Source of the DNA: Algoriphagus yeomjeoni
Lineage (GTDB): Bacteria; Bacteroidota; Bacteroidia; Cytophagales; Cyclobacteriaceae
Assembly: GCF_003259505.1 (NCBI RefSeq)
Contig: NZ_QLLK01000003.1
Location: 310,001 to 374,000, forward strand
Length of the DNA stretch: 64,000 nucleotides
Direction: 5' to 3'
Positions 26,586 through 35,872 of the stretch are shown here, in pieces. The position numbers and the translations under genes were made by a program. The notes beneath the pieces were generated by a model. The model worked only from the letters and a program-made list of their open reading frames with translations, had not been told where the DNA came from and made no database searches. Each line of letters starts with the position of its first letter. Position 1 is the stretch's first letter.

Positions 26586-27554
26586 TCAGACCTGGTTTTG
26601 GTGATTTATCATCCAATTAATTCCATACTTATCCGAAAACTCACCAAAATATGCTCCAAAAAACATGTCTGCCATGGGCATGGTGACTTTTCCTCCAGTA
26701 GATAATTCATTGAATAGACGATCGGCTTCTGCCCTGGTTTCAGGTTCTAGGCAGAGATGCATGTTATTTCCTTTAGCTAGTGTGAAGCCCATTTCCTTAG
26801 GAGCATCAGTCCCCATTAAAATGTGTCCACCTAGAATTGGAAGTTCTACATGTAGCACCATTTTTTTAATTTCCTCTGCTACCGGTGGATGCCCGGCTTC
26901 TGCTGGAATATCACCAAATCGTTCAATACCCTTTCCTAGAAAGGCTGTTCCGAACACCTTTTGATAGAATAGAAAGGCCTCTTCTGTTTTTCCGTCAAAA
27001 TTCAAATAGCTTGAAACACGCGCTTTGTTGCTTTTTTTATTTTGCTGGCGAAGTTTGAATTGTGCCTCGATGTATTGGTCGAGGTTTTCCAACGCCATAG
27101 AGAACCCTTCTTTGAAGCCCATTTGAATAATTTTTTCTAAGTCAGCAAGGCTCTCGTATGTAGCTACAATGTTGACGACTGTTGTTTCTCCTTGGTCAGA
27201 GAAGTTGTTAGCCCAATGTGTCCGGGGCATTTCTTTACTGACCTCTCCTTTTTCATCACAAAAAGCATCCAGACCGGAAAACATGGATTGATGCACAATT
27301 TTGTGGTAGTCATTTCTACACCAATGCGCTTCATTTTCTGGACTGATCATGGTGTAAAGCCACATTCCACCCTCTCTGAAGTCCATGGACTTTGTTCTTG
27401 TTTGATAAGGTTTCGGCGCCCACCATAGATCGAGAATTTCAGGATTTGTCCAAGCCTCCCATACCAATTCCACGTTGGCGGCAAACTCACGGGTCACATT
27501 TACCGTGTTGGTATCCTTGTTGACTGTAAATTCAAATTGCAGATTGCTTTTCAT
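26586..27554 (-). CDS. SRPBCC (AHSA1-like) and VOC/PhnB-like fusion protein
   Basis: Residues about 10-165 form an AHSA1-type SRPBCC domain ([42 protein letters not shown]). Residues about 175-320 form a VOC-fold PhnB-like domain ([49 protein letters not shown]). The two domains usually exist as separate proteins of about 150 residues, and a lysine-rich linker (QNKKSNKA) joins them here. Its start overlaps the stop of the upstream ArsR gene by 4 bp, so the two are translationally coupled. The ligand or reaction is unknown. Confidence 0.88.
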   Translation of the reverse strand: MKSNLQFEFTVNKDTNTVNVTREFAANVELVWEAWTNPEILDLWWAPKPYQTRTKSMDFREGGMWLYTMISPENEAHWCRNDYHKIVHQSMFSGLDAFCDEKGEVSKEMPRTHWANNFSDQGETTVVNIVATYESLADLEKIIQMGFKEGFSMALENLDQYIEAQFKLRQQNKKSNKARVSSYLNFDGKTEEAFLFYQKVFGTAFLGKGIERFGDIPAEAGHPPVAEEIKKMVLHVELPILGGHILMGTDAPKEMGFTLAKGNNMHLCLEPETRAEADRLFNELSTGGKVTMPMADMFFGAYFGEFSDKYGINWMINHQNQV

Positions 27555-27877
27555 TTTCTTTTGGATTTTAATTGTTCTAAAACAGTATCAAGTTGGTCGA
27601 AACGCTGAGTAAGTAATTGCTTAAACTGTTCCAGCCATTTTTCTATGTCCTTCATTTTAGCAGCATTTAAATGATAATTAATCTCCCGGCCTTGTTGCTC
27701 TTGCTGCACTAGTTCGCATTCCGTGAGAATTTGCAAGTGTTTGGAAACTGCCTGCCTGCTCGAATTAAAATGATCCGCAATGGCATTGGGAGTCATGGCA
27801 CCTACTGCCAAAAGCATGATTATTGCCCGTCGGGTAGGGTCAGCAATTGCCTGAAATACGTCACGTCTGGTTTTCAT
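27551..27877 (-). CDS. ArsR-family HTH repressor
   Basis: A 108-residue winged-helix protein of the ArsR/SmtB type: [12 protein letters not shown], the recognition helix in [14 protein letters not shown], and a wing ([12 protein letters not shown]). It lacks the metal-binding cysteine pair of ArsR proper. Small regulators of this subtype are commonly encoded directly before an SRPBCC gene, as here, with an ATGA overlap. It probably represses its own operon. Confidence 0.9.
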   Translation of the reverse strand: MKTRRDVFQAIADPTRRAIIMLLAVGAMTPNAIADHFNSSRQAVSKHLQILTECELVQQEQQGREINYHLNAAKMKDIEKWLEQFKQLLTQRFDQLDTVLEQLKSKRK

Positions 27878-28085
27878 TTATTCTCTATTCGCAACTAAAT
27901 GGTTGCTCAAATATATGCAATTATTTGATTGCGCAAAAATGTGCGTGAATATTTTTGGTTTAATGGAAGGGGAAAGGGAAATAGTAGAAATGTGAAACTG
28001 CTCTGACTACACCGATAACGGGATTACTCATAGGCGAAAAATCTTACTACATCTAGAGAGCTTGATTTAGTAAGGCCTTTAAATC

Positions 28086-28360
28086 GATGCCGTAGGTATG
28101 GTCGATTGACTAGCCAGACATTTCAATGGCTGGTCAATAGAAATGAGGTTTTTTAAAATGCCTTTAGGCATGGTCGATATTGATTAATGTCCAATTATAG
28201 ACAGAGTTTATGCAATGAAAATCGTCCGTCCTTTTGGGACTTTGCCAGATCAATTTGCTATTAATAATCCCAGAGGTTGAAACCTCTGGCAAGGATATGG
28301 ACCGTCCCTGTGGGACTGATAAGTAAGAGGCCAGGAATTAATGCCGTAGACATGTCCGAT
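28086..28360. repeat. Satellite REP array (beta-alpha-half beta) without transposase
   Basis: The order is a beta module (28086-28180), an alpha module (28221-28317, containing CCAGAGGTTGAAACCTCTGG), then half a beta module (28341-28360). They match the modules flanking the RAYT gene at 37776. The beta copy has decayed hairpins (ATGCCGTAGGTAT, ATGCCTTTAGGCAT). The 758-bp gap holds nothing else except the terminator-like hairpin at 28411 and a CCCGATAGCTCGGG hairpin near 28545. Confidence 0.8.
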
Positions 28361-28410
28361 TTATTTCGATGTAATCAAATTTCCTAAAAGGAATGAAATC
28401 CCAAATAAAA

Positions 28411-28440
28411 AAGGCTGAATTCTAAGGAGTTCAGCCTTTA
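28411..28440. terminator. Bidirectional terminator-like hairpin
   Basis: AAGGCTGAA and TTCAGCCTT pair around a 10-nt loop, with A-rich sequence before and T-rich sequence after. No gene ends close by, so it may belong to an unseen transcript or be another palindrome. Confidence 0.5.
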
Positions 28441-28635
28441 TGCTAATAAGATTATATGTATATCCGCTTTTGTGCCAGTATGGAGTCAAAAGCAAAAAAG
28501 ATAAGTTAAACTTAAGAATTGAGGCCGCTTCGGTCTTCGGTCTCCCGATAGCTCGGGAGGTCTTCCAACCAGATAAGCAAAGAATTTAAGGTGACTGGCA
28601 TCTTTGCGGATAATTAAATAAGATTTATTCGAAAT

Positions 28636-29469
28636 CTATTCTTTGGTCGTTTCAATTACACCGCGAAAATAGCCTAGGGATTCGGCAATTCCCATAAATG
28701 GATTGTCCATATTTCTCTCGTGCTCTAGACTGCACACTCCAGTGTAACCTACTTTTCTGATCATTTTTACCATTGCCGGAAAGTCGATTACCCCACGACC
28801 TACTTCGAGTGAATAACCAAGCCTTGTTGGTCCCGTCACGTCTTTTATGTGCATATCAAATACGCGTGTGTGATATTTTTCCATATCTGCTACTGGGTCT
28901 TTACCGTTACGTGTGTCGTGGCCAATATCCAGGCACATTCCCATTCTAGGATCCAGATCTTTGGTGTGGTTCCAGACATCGTCAGCATCTTGGTAGATTT
29001 TAATATCTGGCCCGTGCAAATGGATTGCGAATTTAAAATCATATTCTTTCACTTTTTTATCGACGTAGGGCAGAAGCTCAACATTGGGAACTCCCACGAT
29101 TAGCTTTACACCTACTCTTTTTGCGTAATCAAATGCCCTGTCGATTTCTTCCTCGCTTTTCATATAAATAGGGCCAACGGCATACCCTGTGATATCATGG
29201 GCTTTCAGTTTTTCATGAAAAGCAGCAATTTCAGCATCGGTGCTAGCCATCGGCAAATGAAAATCTTTAATGCATAGATAATGTACATCTAGTGCTTTTA
29301 AAGTTTCGAGCGTCTTGTCCAGATCAAATTTCACAAAGGTGTAGCCGGCGATTCCAACTTTGAAAGTCTCACCAGTTTCTGGTGGTAGCTGTGGTCCAGG
29401 TCTGTTTTCCTGTGCTTTGCAAACCATCAGGGAGAAGGCAAACAAAAGGGTTAAAAGGGTTGATTTCAT
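28636..29469 (-). CDS. Secreted sugar phosphate isomerase/epimerase-like TIM barrel
   Basis: A signal peptide (MKSTLLTLLFAFSLMVCKAQ) precedes a xylose-isomerase-like/AP-endonuclease-2 fold TIM barrel. Segments that look like metal-ligand strands are IHLHGPD, CLDIGHDTRNG, DMHIKD and SLEHERN. The 277-residue length fits. Exported members of this family are common in Bacteroidota beside oxidoreductases for sugar modification, but no such neighbour is present here. The substrate is unknown. Confidence 0.88.
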   Translation of the reverse strand: MKSTLLTLLFAFSLMVCKAQENRPGPQLPPETGETFKVGIAGYTFVKFDLDKTLETLKALDVHYLCIKDFHLPMASTDAEIAAFHEKLKAHDITGYAVGPIYMKSEEEIDRAFDYAKRVGVKLIVGVPNVELLPYVDKKVKEYDFKFAIHLHGPDIKIYQDADDVWNHTKDLDPRMGMCLDIGHDTRNGKDPVADMEKYHTRVFDMHIKDVTGPTRLGYSLEVGRGVIDFPAMVKMIRKVGYTGVCSLEHERNMDNPFMGIAESLGYFRGVIETTKE

Positions 29470-29554
29470 CTGTTTTTAAGTTGTTTTTAAATGGCAAATA
29501 GCCTGTCCCGTCCCGATAGCTCGGGTTTCATCGGGAGAATGCCTTTTATAATCG

Positions 29555-29795
29555 TCTCTCTGTTTGAGAACTTTTCTAGTAGGCTTTTAATGAGGTTTTT
29601 TTAGGAGTTATTTTCAGCCAATTTAACGAATGCAGAGCTAAGAGAGCATTTGAAGTTTACAAATAATACGGAATCGTTTGCTTTAATCTGGACTGATAGG
29701 TATGCGACGGTGTTTTCACCGAACGAAACTGGGTGTAACTACAGCTTTATGTCAAATAGAATTTGTAATGCACTTGATTCCAATTATTTTCATTA
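29555..29795. repeat. Long direct repeat, copy A
   Basis: This stretch shares long identical runs (for example CTGTTTGAGAACTTTTCTAG, then AACTACAGCTTTATGTCAAA) with 31779-32021, on the other side of the peptide/lipoprotein pair. It sits in a 925-bp gap; the 82-codon open frame inside looks incidental. Confidence 0.75.
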
Positions 29796-30316
29796 TATAA
29801 GTGACGCATACCAAATCAAGGCTCAAAAAGATGCCTCATTTTTTGACCTCTCAAGTAGTGGTTTGTGCGGGTGTTTTTTCGAGATAGGATTACCATGATT
29901 TTACTTTGGAGAATCTGACTTACCCTTGAAAAGGAAAGAATTTGTATTTATATAGCTATACAAACATGAGTAAACATATTAACTTAGTAGTTCTGTAGAA
30001 AGGCGAGGCTTTCGTCTATCGATGAGATGAATCAACTTTACACAAGCTTTGAAGGAGACTTACCGGTACTTTGCGTGTCATATGATATGTGCGGCTGATT
30101 GTGGATACGGATCGACCGAAAAGCTGGTGCTGGAGTTTGGTTTGTTGAATTAACTTTAATTTTCTGGACATCATGCTAGTAGGAATTCTTCTCTATGTGG
30201 CAGGTGAAATAAACATATTGAATATCAGTATTTTATGGAGAGGGTCATTAAAAAAAATGACCTAAATTTGGATTATTAGTCTGAGGGGGGGTATTAAGAC
30301 TGAAAATCAATGGGTT

Positions 30317-30366
30317 GGCCGACTTTTTTTGAGTTTTTCAAGGGTCAATCAGTCCGGCCTTTTTTT
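30317..30366 (+). terminator. Terminator-like hairpin upstream of the small peptide gene
   Basis: GGCCGACT pairs with AGTCCGGCC (one bulge) across a T-rich loop and is followed by seven T residues, ending 28 bp before the peptide start codon. It either ends an upstream transcript or is a leader attenuator. Confidence 0.6.
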
Positions 30367-30394
30367 GGACTGAGATATTATAAATTATTAAACG

Positions 30395-30616
30395 ATGAAA
30401 AAGATGATTTTAAAGCTGGGTATTTTGAGCCTAGGGATGATGAGCATGTTTTTAATAAATCCCTCTAAACTTGAAGCGCAAACAATGACATGTACGCTAA
30501 TACCAGATAGTATTACTTATTTCCCTGATGGAATGGTTTGTGCTCTTTACGACTGTCCAAATGACGAAATCGTCCAAGCTTGTAATCTTCCCGAAGTACC
30601 AGTTATAGGTGATTAA
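30395..30616 (+). CDS. Small secreted cysteine-containing peptide
   Basis: The 73-residue product starts with a signal peptide (KLGILSLGMMSMFLINPSKL, cleaved near EAQ). The mature part is about 44 residues with four cysteines (MTCTLI, MVCALYDCPN, QACNL). Its size, the LEA-like end of the signal and its position before a propeller lipoprotein resemble the NVEALA-type exported peptides of Bacteroidota, although the exact NVEALA motif is absent. The function of such peptides is unknown. A strong terminator separates it from the next gene, so it may be made in excess over the lipoprotein. Confidence 0.65.
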   Translation: MKKMILKLGILSLGMMSMFLINPSKLEAQTMTCTLIPDSITYFPDGMVCALYDCPNDEIVQACNLPEVPVIGD

Positions 30617-30626
30617 CATTTAACTT

Positions 30627-30661
30627 GGGATAAAATCCATTCGTGGGTTTTATTCCTTTTT
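30627..30661 (+). terminator. Strong terminator directly before the lipoprotein start
   Basis: GGGATAAAATCCA and TGGGTTTTATTCC form a 13-pair stem (with G-U pairs) closed by a TTCG tetraloop and followed by TTTTT. It ends 6 bp before the ATG of the next gene, so lipoprotein expression needs read-through. Confidence 0.85.
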
Positions 30662-30667
30662 CTATTT

Positions 30668-31750
30668 ATGAAAAGATTGATACTATTTGAAGTTGTATTA
30701 TTGTTTATTTTTTCTTGTGGTGATAAGAAACTTGAAAATCTCGATTTGCCTCTTGAAATTATTTCCTCAGATACAACTTTCCTTAGTGTTGGTTATACAC
30801 AATACCAAAATGCTAAGTTTCATGTGAGTGATCTCGGGAATTTTCTTATAATCCATCAGGATCGAAAATTGTGGACGTTTCATTTTAAATCAAACACTAT
30901 AGTAAAATCCCTTGATTTAGACACTGTGCCAATTGTTTTGCCTGAAGGAGGAATGTTACATGCTAGATTTTTTGAAAAGGATAGTTCTTTAAGTTTGTTT
31001 TTTCCTCAAAGGTCAAAGATTGTTAATGTTGACTATCACTATGAAACTGTCAAAGAAATTGAATTAAAGGGATTGTCTGATATTGATTTGACCTTTGTGT
31101 CTAAAGGAGATCATTTTTTCATTAATCAATCTTTAGAGTCTGTTTATATTGGTGTAATGAATATTCAGTCTAATAACCAAGAAATATTTTTAAATAAAAC
31201 CAGGTTTATAGCAGAATTTAGTTTAGAGACTGGTGAATTGATAAGAACATTTGGTCAGTTTGGGGAAAGAAGGAAAAAACTGATGGAAAGAATTCTGACA
31301 GAAGGTATTGTTTTAATTGACTACAATAGTGAGAATTTTTATGTCCGAGAAGTAGCCGGGGATCCAGCTATCAGTCGATTTAACCTATCAGGAGATCTAG
31401 TTGCTGAATATTCCTTGGGTACGGAAAAAATATCCTATGTATTATACCCTCTAGTTAACGGTGATTTTTTTGAATCTCAATCAAGTGACCAGTTTTATTC
31501 AATGAAAATGGCCTCGAAGGAAAGAGTGGTTTCCAATACCTTATCTAGAAAAAAAATCAATAATAAATTCGCATTTGAAAGTTATTTGTTGGTTGAAGAT
31601 CTCAAAGATTTGAAAACCTACTCTGTAGAAACACCAGCTTTTCAAAAAATTTTACACGCAACAGAGTCAAAAATTTATTTAGTTTCCAACCATCCCACCA
31701 AAGAAGATTTAATCTTGGTGACCTTGGAATATTCTTTAGGTGATACTTAA
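30668..31750 (+). CDS. Propeller-type (6-bladed/BF3164-like) lipoprotein
   Basis: A lipoprotein signal ends at Cys17 (LLFIFSCGDKK). The remaining 340 residues are beta-rich with irregular blades and SLETGELIRTFGQFGERRKK. This fits the loose family of 6-bladed beta-propeller/DUF4221-BF3164-like lipoproteins in Bacteroidota, whose function is unknown. It pairs with the small secreted peptide gene upstream, across a terminator. Both lie between two long direct repeats. Base composition is noticeably A/T-rich compared with the core genes. Confidence 0.7.
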   Translation: MKRLILFEVVLLFIFSCGDKKLENLDLPLEIISSDTTFLSVGYTQYQNAKFHVSDLGNFLIIHQDRKLWTFHFKSNTIVKSLDLDTVPIVLPEGGMLHARFFEKDSSLSLFFPQRSKIVNVDYHYETVKEIELKGLSDIDLTFVSKGDHFFINQSLESVYIGVMNIQSNNQEIFLNKTRFIAEFSLETGELIRTFGQFGERRKKLMERILTEGIVLIDYNSENFYVREVAGDPAISRFNLSGDLVAEYSLGTEKISYVLYPLVNGDFFESQSSDQFYSMKMASKERVVSNTLSRKKINNKFAFESYLLVEDLKDLKTYSVETPAFQKILHATESKIYLVSNHPTKEDLILVTLEYSLGDT

Positions 31751-31778
31751 TTATGAAGGATTTAATTTAAACGAGAGA

Positions 31779-32021
31779 TCCCTCTGTTTGAGAACTTTTC
31801 TAGTAGGCTTTTTATGAGGTTTTTTTAGGTGTTATTGTCAACCAATTTAGCAAATGCAAACCAAAGAGCGCACCTAAGCAGTACCTATTACTACGGTATC
31901 GTTTGCTTTAGTCTGGACTAATAGGTATGGTACGGCGTCTTCACGGAACGAAACTGGGGTAACTACAGCTTTATGTCAAATAGAATTTGTAATTCAATTG
32001 ATTCCAATTATTCTCATTATG
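31779..32021. repeat. Long direct repeat, copy B
   Basis: Direct repeat of 29555-29795. The first about 80 bp (CTGTTTGAGAACTTTTCTAG through TTTTTTTAGG) and the last about 100 bp are closest; the middle has drifted. Confidence 0.75.
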
Positions 32022-32074
32022 ATTCTACGCTATTCTGCCACTAAAGAAATTTTAAGGGATTCAATTTATACGAG

Positions 32075-32153
32075 AGATCCCTCTGTTTGAGAACTTTTCG
32101 AGTGGGCATTTCATGACTTTATTTTAGGAGTTATTTTCAACCAAAATAGCAAT
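32075..32153. repeat. Partial third copy of the direct repeat
   Basis: CGAGAGATCCCTCTGTTTGA and the following CTTTTCGAGTGGGCATTTCA match the left 80 bp of copies A and B; the right part is missing. Confidence 0.65.
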
Positions 32154-32407
32154 TGAAAACTAAACTGAAGTCCTGTTGTCAACCTCAGATTAATTGATCA
32201 TTTAATATTGCTCAAGTAAACTTTAATTTCTTAGGTGGCTGAGCTATGCTGTGCTCTTATTTTCTTGTAAATAATAAGCTCTTGAAAGCTAACGATAGTC
32301 TATATGCCGGCGCACTGCATTTTTATTTGACTAGAGCTTACTATTGATACATGGGGATGAATGAAATTGTCATCAAAAAGAAATTAGTGTAAGAAAAGGC
32401 GTAAAAA

Positions 32408-32472
32408 ACAATCCAGTCAGTTGTTTTAGCCTTGGGTCATTCCGCGACAATTGTTCGGAGTAAGGCAGGCAG
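32408..32472. repeat. Variable-stem repeat with constant TTTTAGCCTTGGGTCA block
   Basis: A small hairpin is followed by TTTTAGCCTTGGGTCATTCC and a second palindrome (TCCGCGACAATTGTTCGGA). A second copy at 35873-35940 keeps the constant block but has different paired stems; a degenerate third lies near 33873. Nothing else is seen in 32154-32595. Confidence 0.55.
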
Positions 32473-32595
32473 AAGTAACCAAAGGTAAAAGCGATCAGAT
32501 AAACTAAAGTCGGAGGATCAAGCCCAAAAAAAATCAGTAAATTTTAAGCTTTTACTTAAGTTGATCGTATTTAACTGAATTACGTTTGGTCAAGC

Positions 32596-33192
32596 ATGAA
32601 ATCTATAAAACCTACGCTCAAACATATTTCAACTCTAGCCTTTTTCTGGATAATCTCTGGGTCTCTTTTTGCTCAGGACAAAATCGAGCGCGAGCTTCGT
32701 GTGGAGGAGAAAGTAGTTCCTAAAGTGGCGAGAGACTGGCTCTATGATGCTTTTGAGACTACAAAAAGGCCAAAATGGTATCAGGAAATTTTCGAATCAG
32801 GGTATTCTTATGAAGCCAAATTCAAGTTGAAAGGTGAATTTTATAGTGTGGAATTTGACTCTTTGGGCTTGATTCAAGACGTAGAAATTGAGATAGATTT
32901 TAATGAGCTTCCAACCGAAGTTCAAACTGGACTGGAGGGTCATCTTTCTGCGGATTATAAAAGTTCAGATATAAAACGAATTCAAATTCAATATTCTGGC
33001 AAACCAGATGATCTGGAAGATTTTTTTGATGAAAATAGTTTGGAAGGAATTTTAATCCGTTTCGAAATAGAATTTATCGGTCCTGATGAGACTGGAGGCT
33101 TGGAGCTATTTGAGGGCTTATTTTCTGAAACAGGCGAGCTTATAATGAAGCGTAAGATAGTTTTGGTGCCTACTGAAAACCTTTTGTTTTAG
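32596..33192 (+). CDS. Hypothetical secreted protein
   Basis: The 198 residues start with a signal peptide ending near GSLFAQ. The mature protein is acidic, with two similar beta-alpha segments (YEAKFKLKGEFYSVEFDSLG; GLELFEGLFSETGEL) that loosely recall PepSY-like periplasmic domains. It ends 1 bp before the DUF2490 barrel gene, so the two are almost certainly cotranscribed and probably act together in the envelope. Confidence 0.7.
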   Translation: MKSIKPTLKHISTLAFFWIISGSLFAQDKIERELRVEEKVVPKVARDWLYDAFETTKRPKWYQEIFESGYSYEAKFKLKGEFYSVEFDSLGLIQDVEIEIDFNELPTEVQTGLEGHLSADYKSSDIKRIQIQYSGKPDDLEDFFDENSLEGILIRFEIEFIGPDETGGLELFEGLFSETGELIMKRKIVLVPTENLLF

Positions 33193-33193
33193 G

Positions 33194-33880
33194 ATGAGAA
33201 AATTTTACCTGACTATTTTCTTATTGCTTGTTAGCGTGGTTACCTCTTTTGCGCAGGAACGCCAGTTCTTTACGGGGTTTTTTCCCGAAGCGACGATAAC
33301 TAAGAATTTTAAAAATGATCAAAAGATACTTTTCAAAATTGAGCATCAGGATGTTTTCTATAACAATTCCGACGATCAACGAGATGAAATACAATTCACC
33401 CACTATAGGACGGACTTGATGGGCTTTTATGATTTCAAATTAAACCCTACAAAAAGTGTCGCCTTTGGAGTATTTCATAGAATTCAGGAGGGGGCAAATG
33501 CCAATAGGATTATTCAGCAATTTGCCTCAGTAAACCGGCTGAGAGGGCTGAAACTGGCACATCGTCTCAGGACCGATCAAACTTTCACTAAAGGTGAATC
33601 TTTAGAAATCAGACTTCGGTACAGGATAGCAACGGAAATACCGCTCTCCGGGAGCAGCTTAGACCCGGGAGAGCATTATTTGGTATTGTCTAATGAGCCT
33701 ATTTTCAGTTTTCAGGGAGGTGAGTTCGAAATCGAAAATCGCTTGGTGTTTTCCATTGGTAAACTGATCACTTCCAGTCAAAAACTCCAATGGGGTTTAG
33801 ATTACCGCACTGATAAATTTATTCAGGAAGGTTTCCGAACTCGTCTTTGGGCGAAGGTCGGATATTTTTATAGTTTTTAG
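33194..33880 (+). CDS. DUF2490 outer-membrane beta-barrel protein
   Basis: A signal peptide (LLLVSVVTSFAQ) precedes about 210 residues of alternating beta-strands ending in an aromatic residue (WAKVGYFYSF), as expected for a small outer-membrane barrel. The HRLRTDQTF region and overall length of 228 match DUF2490. The family's function is unknown. It is the second gene of a two-gene operon with the secreted protein upstream. Confidence 0.82.
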   Translation: MRKFYLTIFLLLVSVVTSFAQERQFFTGFFPEATITKNFKNDQKILFKIEHQDVFYNNSDDQRDEIQFTHYRTDLMGFYDFKLNPTKSVAFGVFHRIQEGANANRIIQQFASVNRLRGLKLAHRLRTDQTFTKGESLEIRLRYRIATEIPLSGSSLDPGEHYLVLSNEPIFSFQGGEFEIENRLVFSIGKLITSSQKLQWGLDYRTDKFIQEGFRTRLWAKVGYFYSF

Positions 33881-33924
33881 CTTTGGGCCAGTCTGTGAGC
33901 ATTGCAGGGAGTAGGGAGAATAAC

Positions 33925-33965
33925 TCAGTTGCGATGAACGATTTGACTATGTCGAGAGGGGGGTG
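33925..33965. repeat. Dispersed GAACGATTTGACTA repeat copy
   Basis: GATGAACGATTTGACTATGTCGAGAGGGG matches the copy at 35960 nearly base for base. The 504-bp gap 33881-34384 also has a degenerate TTTTTAGCTTTGGGCCAGTC element (33873-33913) and a possible -7 element TAATTTTG at 34244; no gene is seen. Confidence 0.5.
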
Positions 33966-34384
33966 AAAGCTCTCGCCTTTTGCAAGATGCTCTGACTAGT
34001 CCTCAATTTTTCATCAAAGTCACAAGGTTTACTAGTCCTGAATACAGCGAAACGAAATTCAGGGTAAGTTAGATTGAAGCTGAGCTTTGGAGTGCAAACT
34101 TCACCGTCGGGATAGATTGTCGATGTTCAATCTGGAAATACCATAAAGTCGGAAGACGCCGTGCTTGCTACAAATACTCATACTATTTCAGTTTCAAGGA
34201 GAAGGCTGAGCGCCTAATTCAAGAAATTGAAATGTGAAGAATATAATTTTGTTTTTCTTAATTTTTTAGTGTAAAATGATTACTCATTTTCAGATATTAA
34301 TGAGAAAAATATCGTTTCAAGGTTGATAGCTGGAAATCAATTTCGATCGAAATGCGACGATCAACACGAATTAAACCGAATTAA

Positions 34385-35752
34385 ATGAGCAAAATACTAC
34401 TTCTACTGATCCTCACCTTCTTTGCCTTGACTACTCCTTCAAATAGTCAAACATTAGTTGGTGATAACAACCTGCCTAATAAACTCAGAGTATTTATCGA
34501 TGGTTGTGATGGGAGGGATGGAGGCTGCGATATGGATTTTATCAGAACGGAAATTACTGCGGTGGACTTCTATAGAGATAATCAAACGGCTGATGTCTTT
34601 CTGTTGATTAACAATAACAGATCGGGTGGTGGTGGAAGGCAATATCAACTTTTGTTTATAGGTCAACAAAACCTCCATGCGGGAAGAAGAGATACCCTCT
34701 ATGTAAATACCATACAGACGGATACCGACTTTGAAGTGCGGGAAAAACTTACCCGGTTTATCAAGTTAGGATTGGCTCCATTTGTTGCAAAAACCAAAGC
34801 CGGAGAGGGCATAGAAATCAATATGAAGACTGGCTCCGGCAATTTGGAAGATACAGTGCAGGAAAGCGTTGACCCTTGGGATTATTGGGTTTTTAATGTG
34901 GGTAGTGACGCCAACATTGAGTTAGAGGAATTGAGCAGGGAGATCAATTTTGGGGGAGAAATCAATATTGACCGAATCACCGATAAATGGAAAATATCCC
35001 TATCCGGGAGAATAGATGAAAGGCTGAGAAGAACGATTCAAAAAGTACCAAGAGTGGATACCAATGGAAATCCGGTTATTGACGAATCCGGTATCCAAAT
35101 CATCGATGATGTGGAGAATAAATTTGATGTATCAGAATTTGGATTCAGTCATCAGCTTGTAAAGTCTATTTCACCCCAATGGTCTTATGGATATGATATG
35201 GCAGGTCGTCAGAATACCCGCTTTAATTATCAGTTTCAGACCAGCTTTAGGCCAGCTTTAGAGTATAATTTTTTCCCGGAAGCGGTGCAGAATTCCAGAT
35301 TTCTAAGAGGGAACTATGGGATTGAAGTCAGAAATAATAGATATGTCGAAGAGACGATTTCGGGGGTTTTTAGAGAAACTAGAGTACTTCATAGTTTGAG
35401 AGTCAGTCTGGGTCTAAATCAACGCTGGGGTAACCTGGAAGTGGGATACCGTGTGAGAAATTACCTAGATGATTTTAGCTCTTGGTCCACAGGTTTGAAT
35501 ATTAGTGCAGAAGTCCGTGTCACTGGGAATTTTTCTTTCTTTGTGCGGGCAGAAGGTAACTACGTAAAAGACCAGATTTACCTGGCAGCAGGAGATTATA
35601 CCGAACAGGATATTTTGAGCGGAAGGGTAAACCTACCTTCAGCCTATACCATCGATACCAGGTTTGGGTTTAATTACCGCTTTGGTTCAAATCTCAACAA
35701 CTTTGTGAATCGAAGGTTTTTTGGAAGGGCCAATTTTGTTGGAAATGATTGA
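34385..35752 (+). CDS. Outer-membrane beta-barrel family protein, hypothetical
   Basis: A signal peptide (LLLILTFFALTTPSNSQ) is followed by a conserved N-terminal domain (VFIDGCDGRDGGCDMDFIRT, ITAVDFYRDNQTADVFLLIN) and a long C-terminal region of beta-strands with many aromatic and arginine residues, ending in a typical NYRFGSNL strand. I know this architecture as a recurring uncharacterised family in Bacteroidota, with a periplasmic segment plus a barrel. No partner gene is adjacent. The function is unknown. Confidence 0.78.
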   Translation: MSKILLLLILTFFALTTPSNSQTLVGDNNLPNKLRVFIDGCDGRDGGCDMDFIRTEITAVDFYRDNQTADVFLLINNNRSGGGGRQYQLLFIGQQNLHAGRRDTLYVNTIQTDTDFEVREKLTRFIKLGLAPFVAKTKAGEGIEINMKTGSGNLEDTVQESVDPWDYWVFNVGSDANIELEELSREINFGGEINIDRITDKWKISLSGRIDERLRRTIQKVPRVDTNGNPVIDESGIQIIDDVENKFDVSEFGFSHQLVKSISPQWSYGYDMAGRQNTRFNYQFQTSFRPALEYNFFPEAVQNSRFLRGNYGIEVRNNRYVEETISGVFRETRVLHSLRVSLGLNQRWGNLEVGYRVRNYLDDFSSWSTGLNISAEVRVTGNFSFFVRAEGNYVKDQIYLAAGDYTEQDILSGRVNLPSAYTIDTRFGFNYRFGSNLNNFVNRRFFGRANFVGND

Positions 35753-35872
35753 TTCTAGGGATTAAAAGACCCTAATCGGTCGACTTTGCAGTTCTATTTC
35801 ATGGAAGAGGGAAGTATGAGTTGGTTTCTGGTTGCAAATCGGCTGGGATACTAGGGTAGGAAAAGGCCTCAA

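Noticed and set aside
29650..29898. 82-codon open frame as a gene
   Set aside because: It lies inside a degenerate direct repeat, and copy B of the repeat does not preserve a matching frame.
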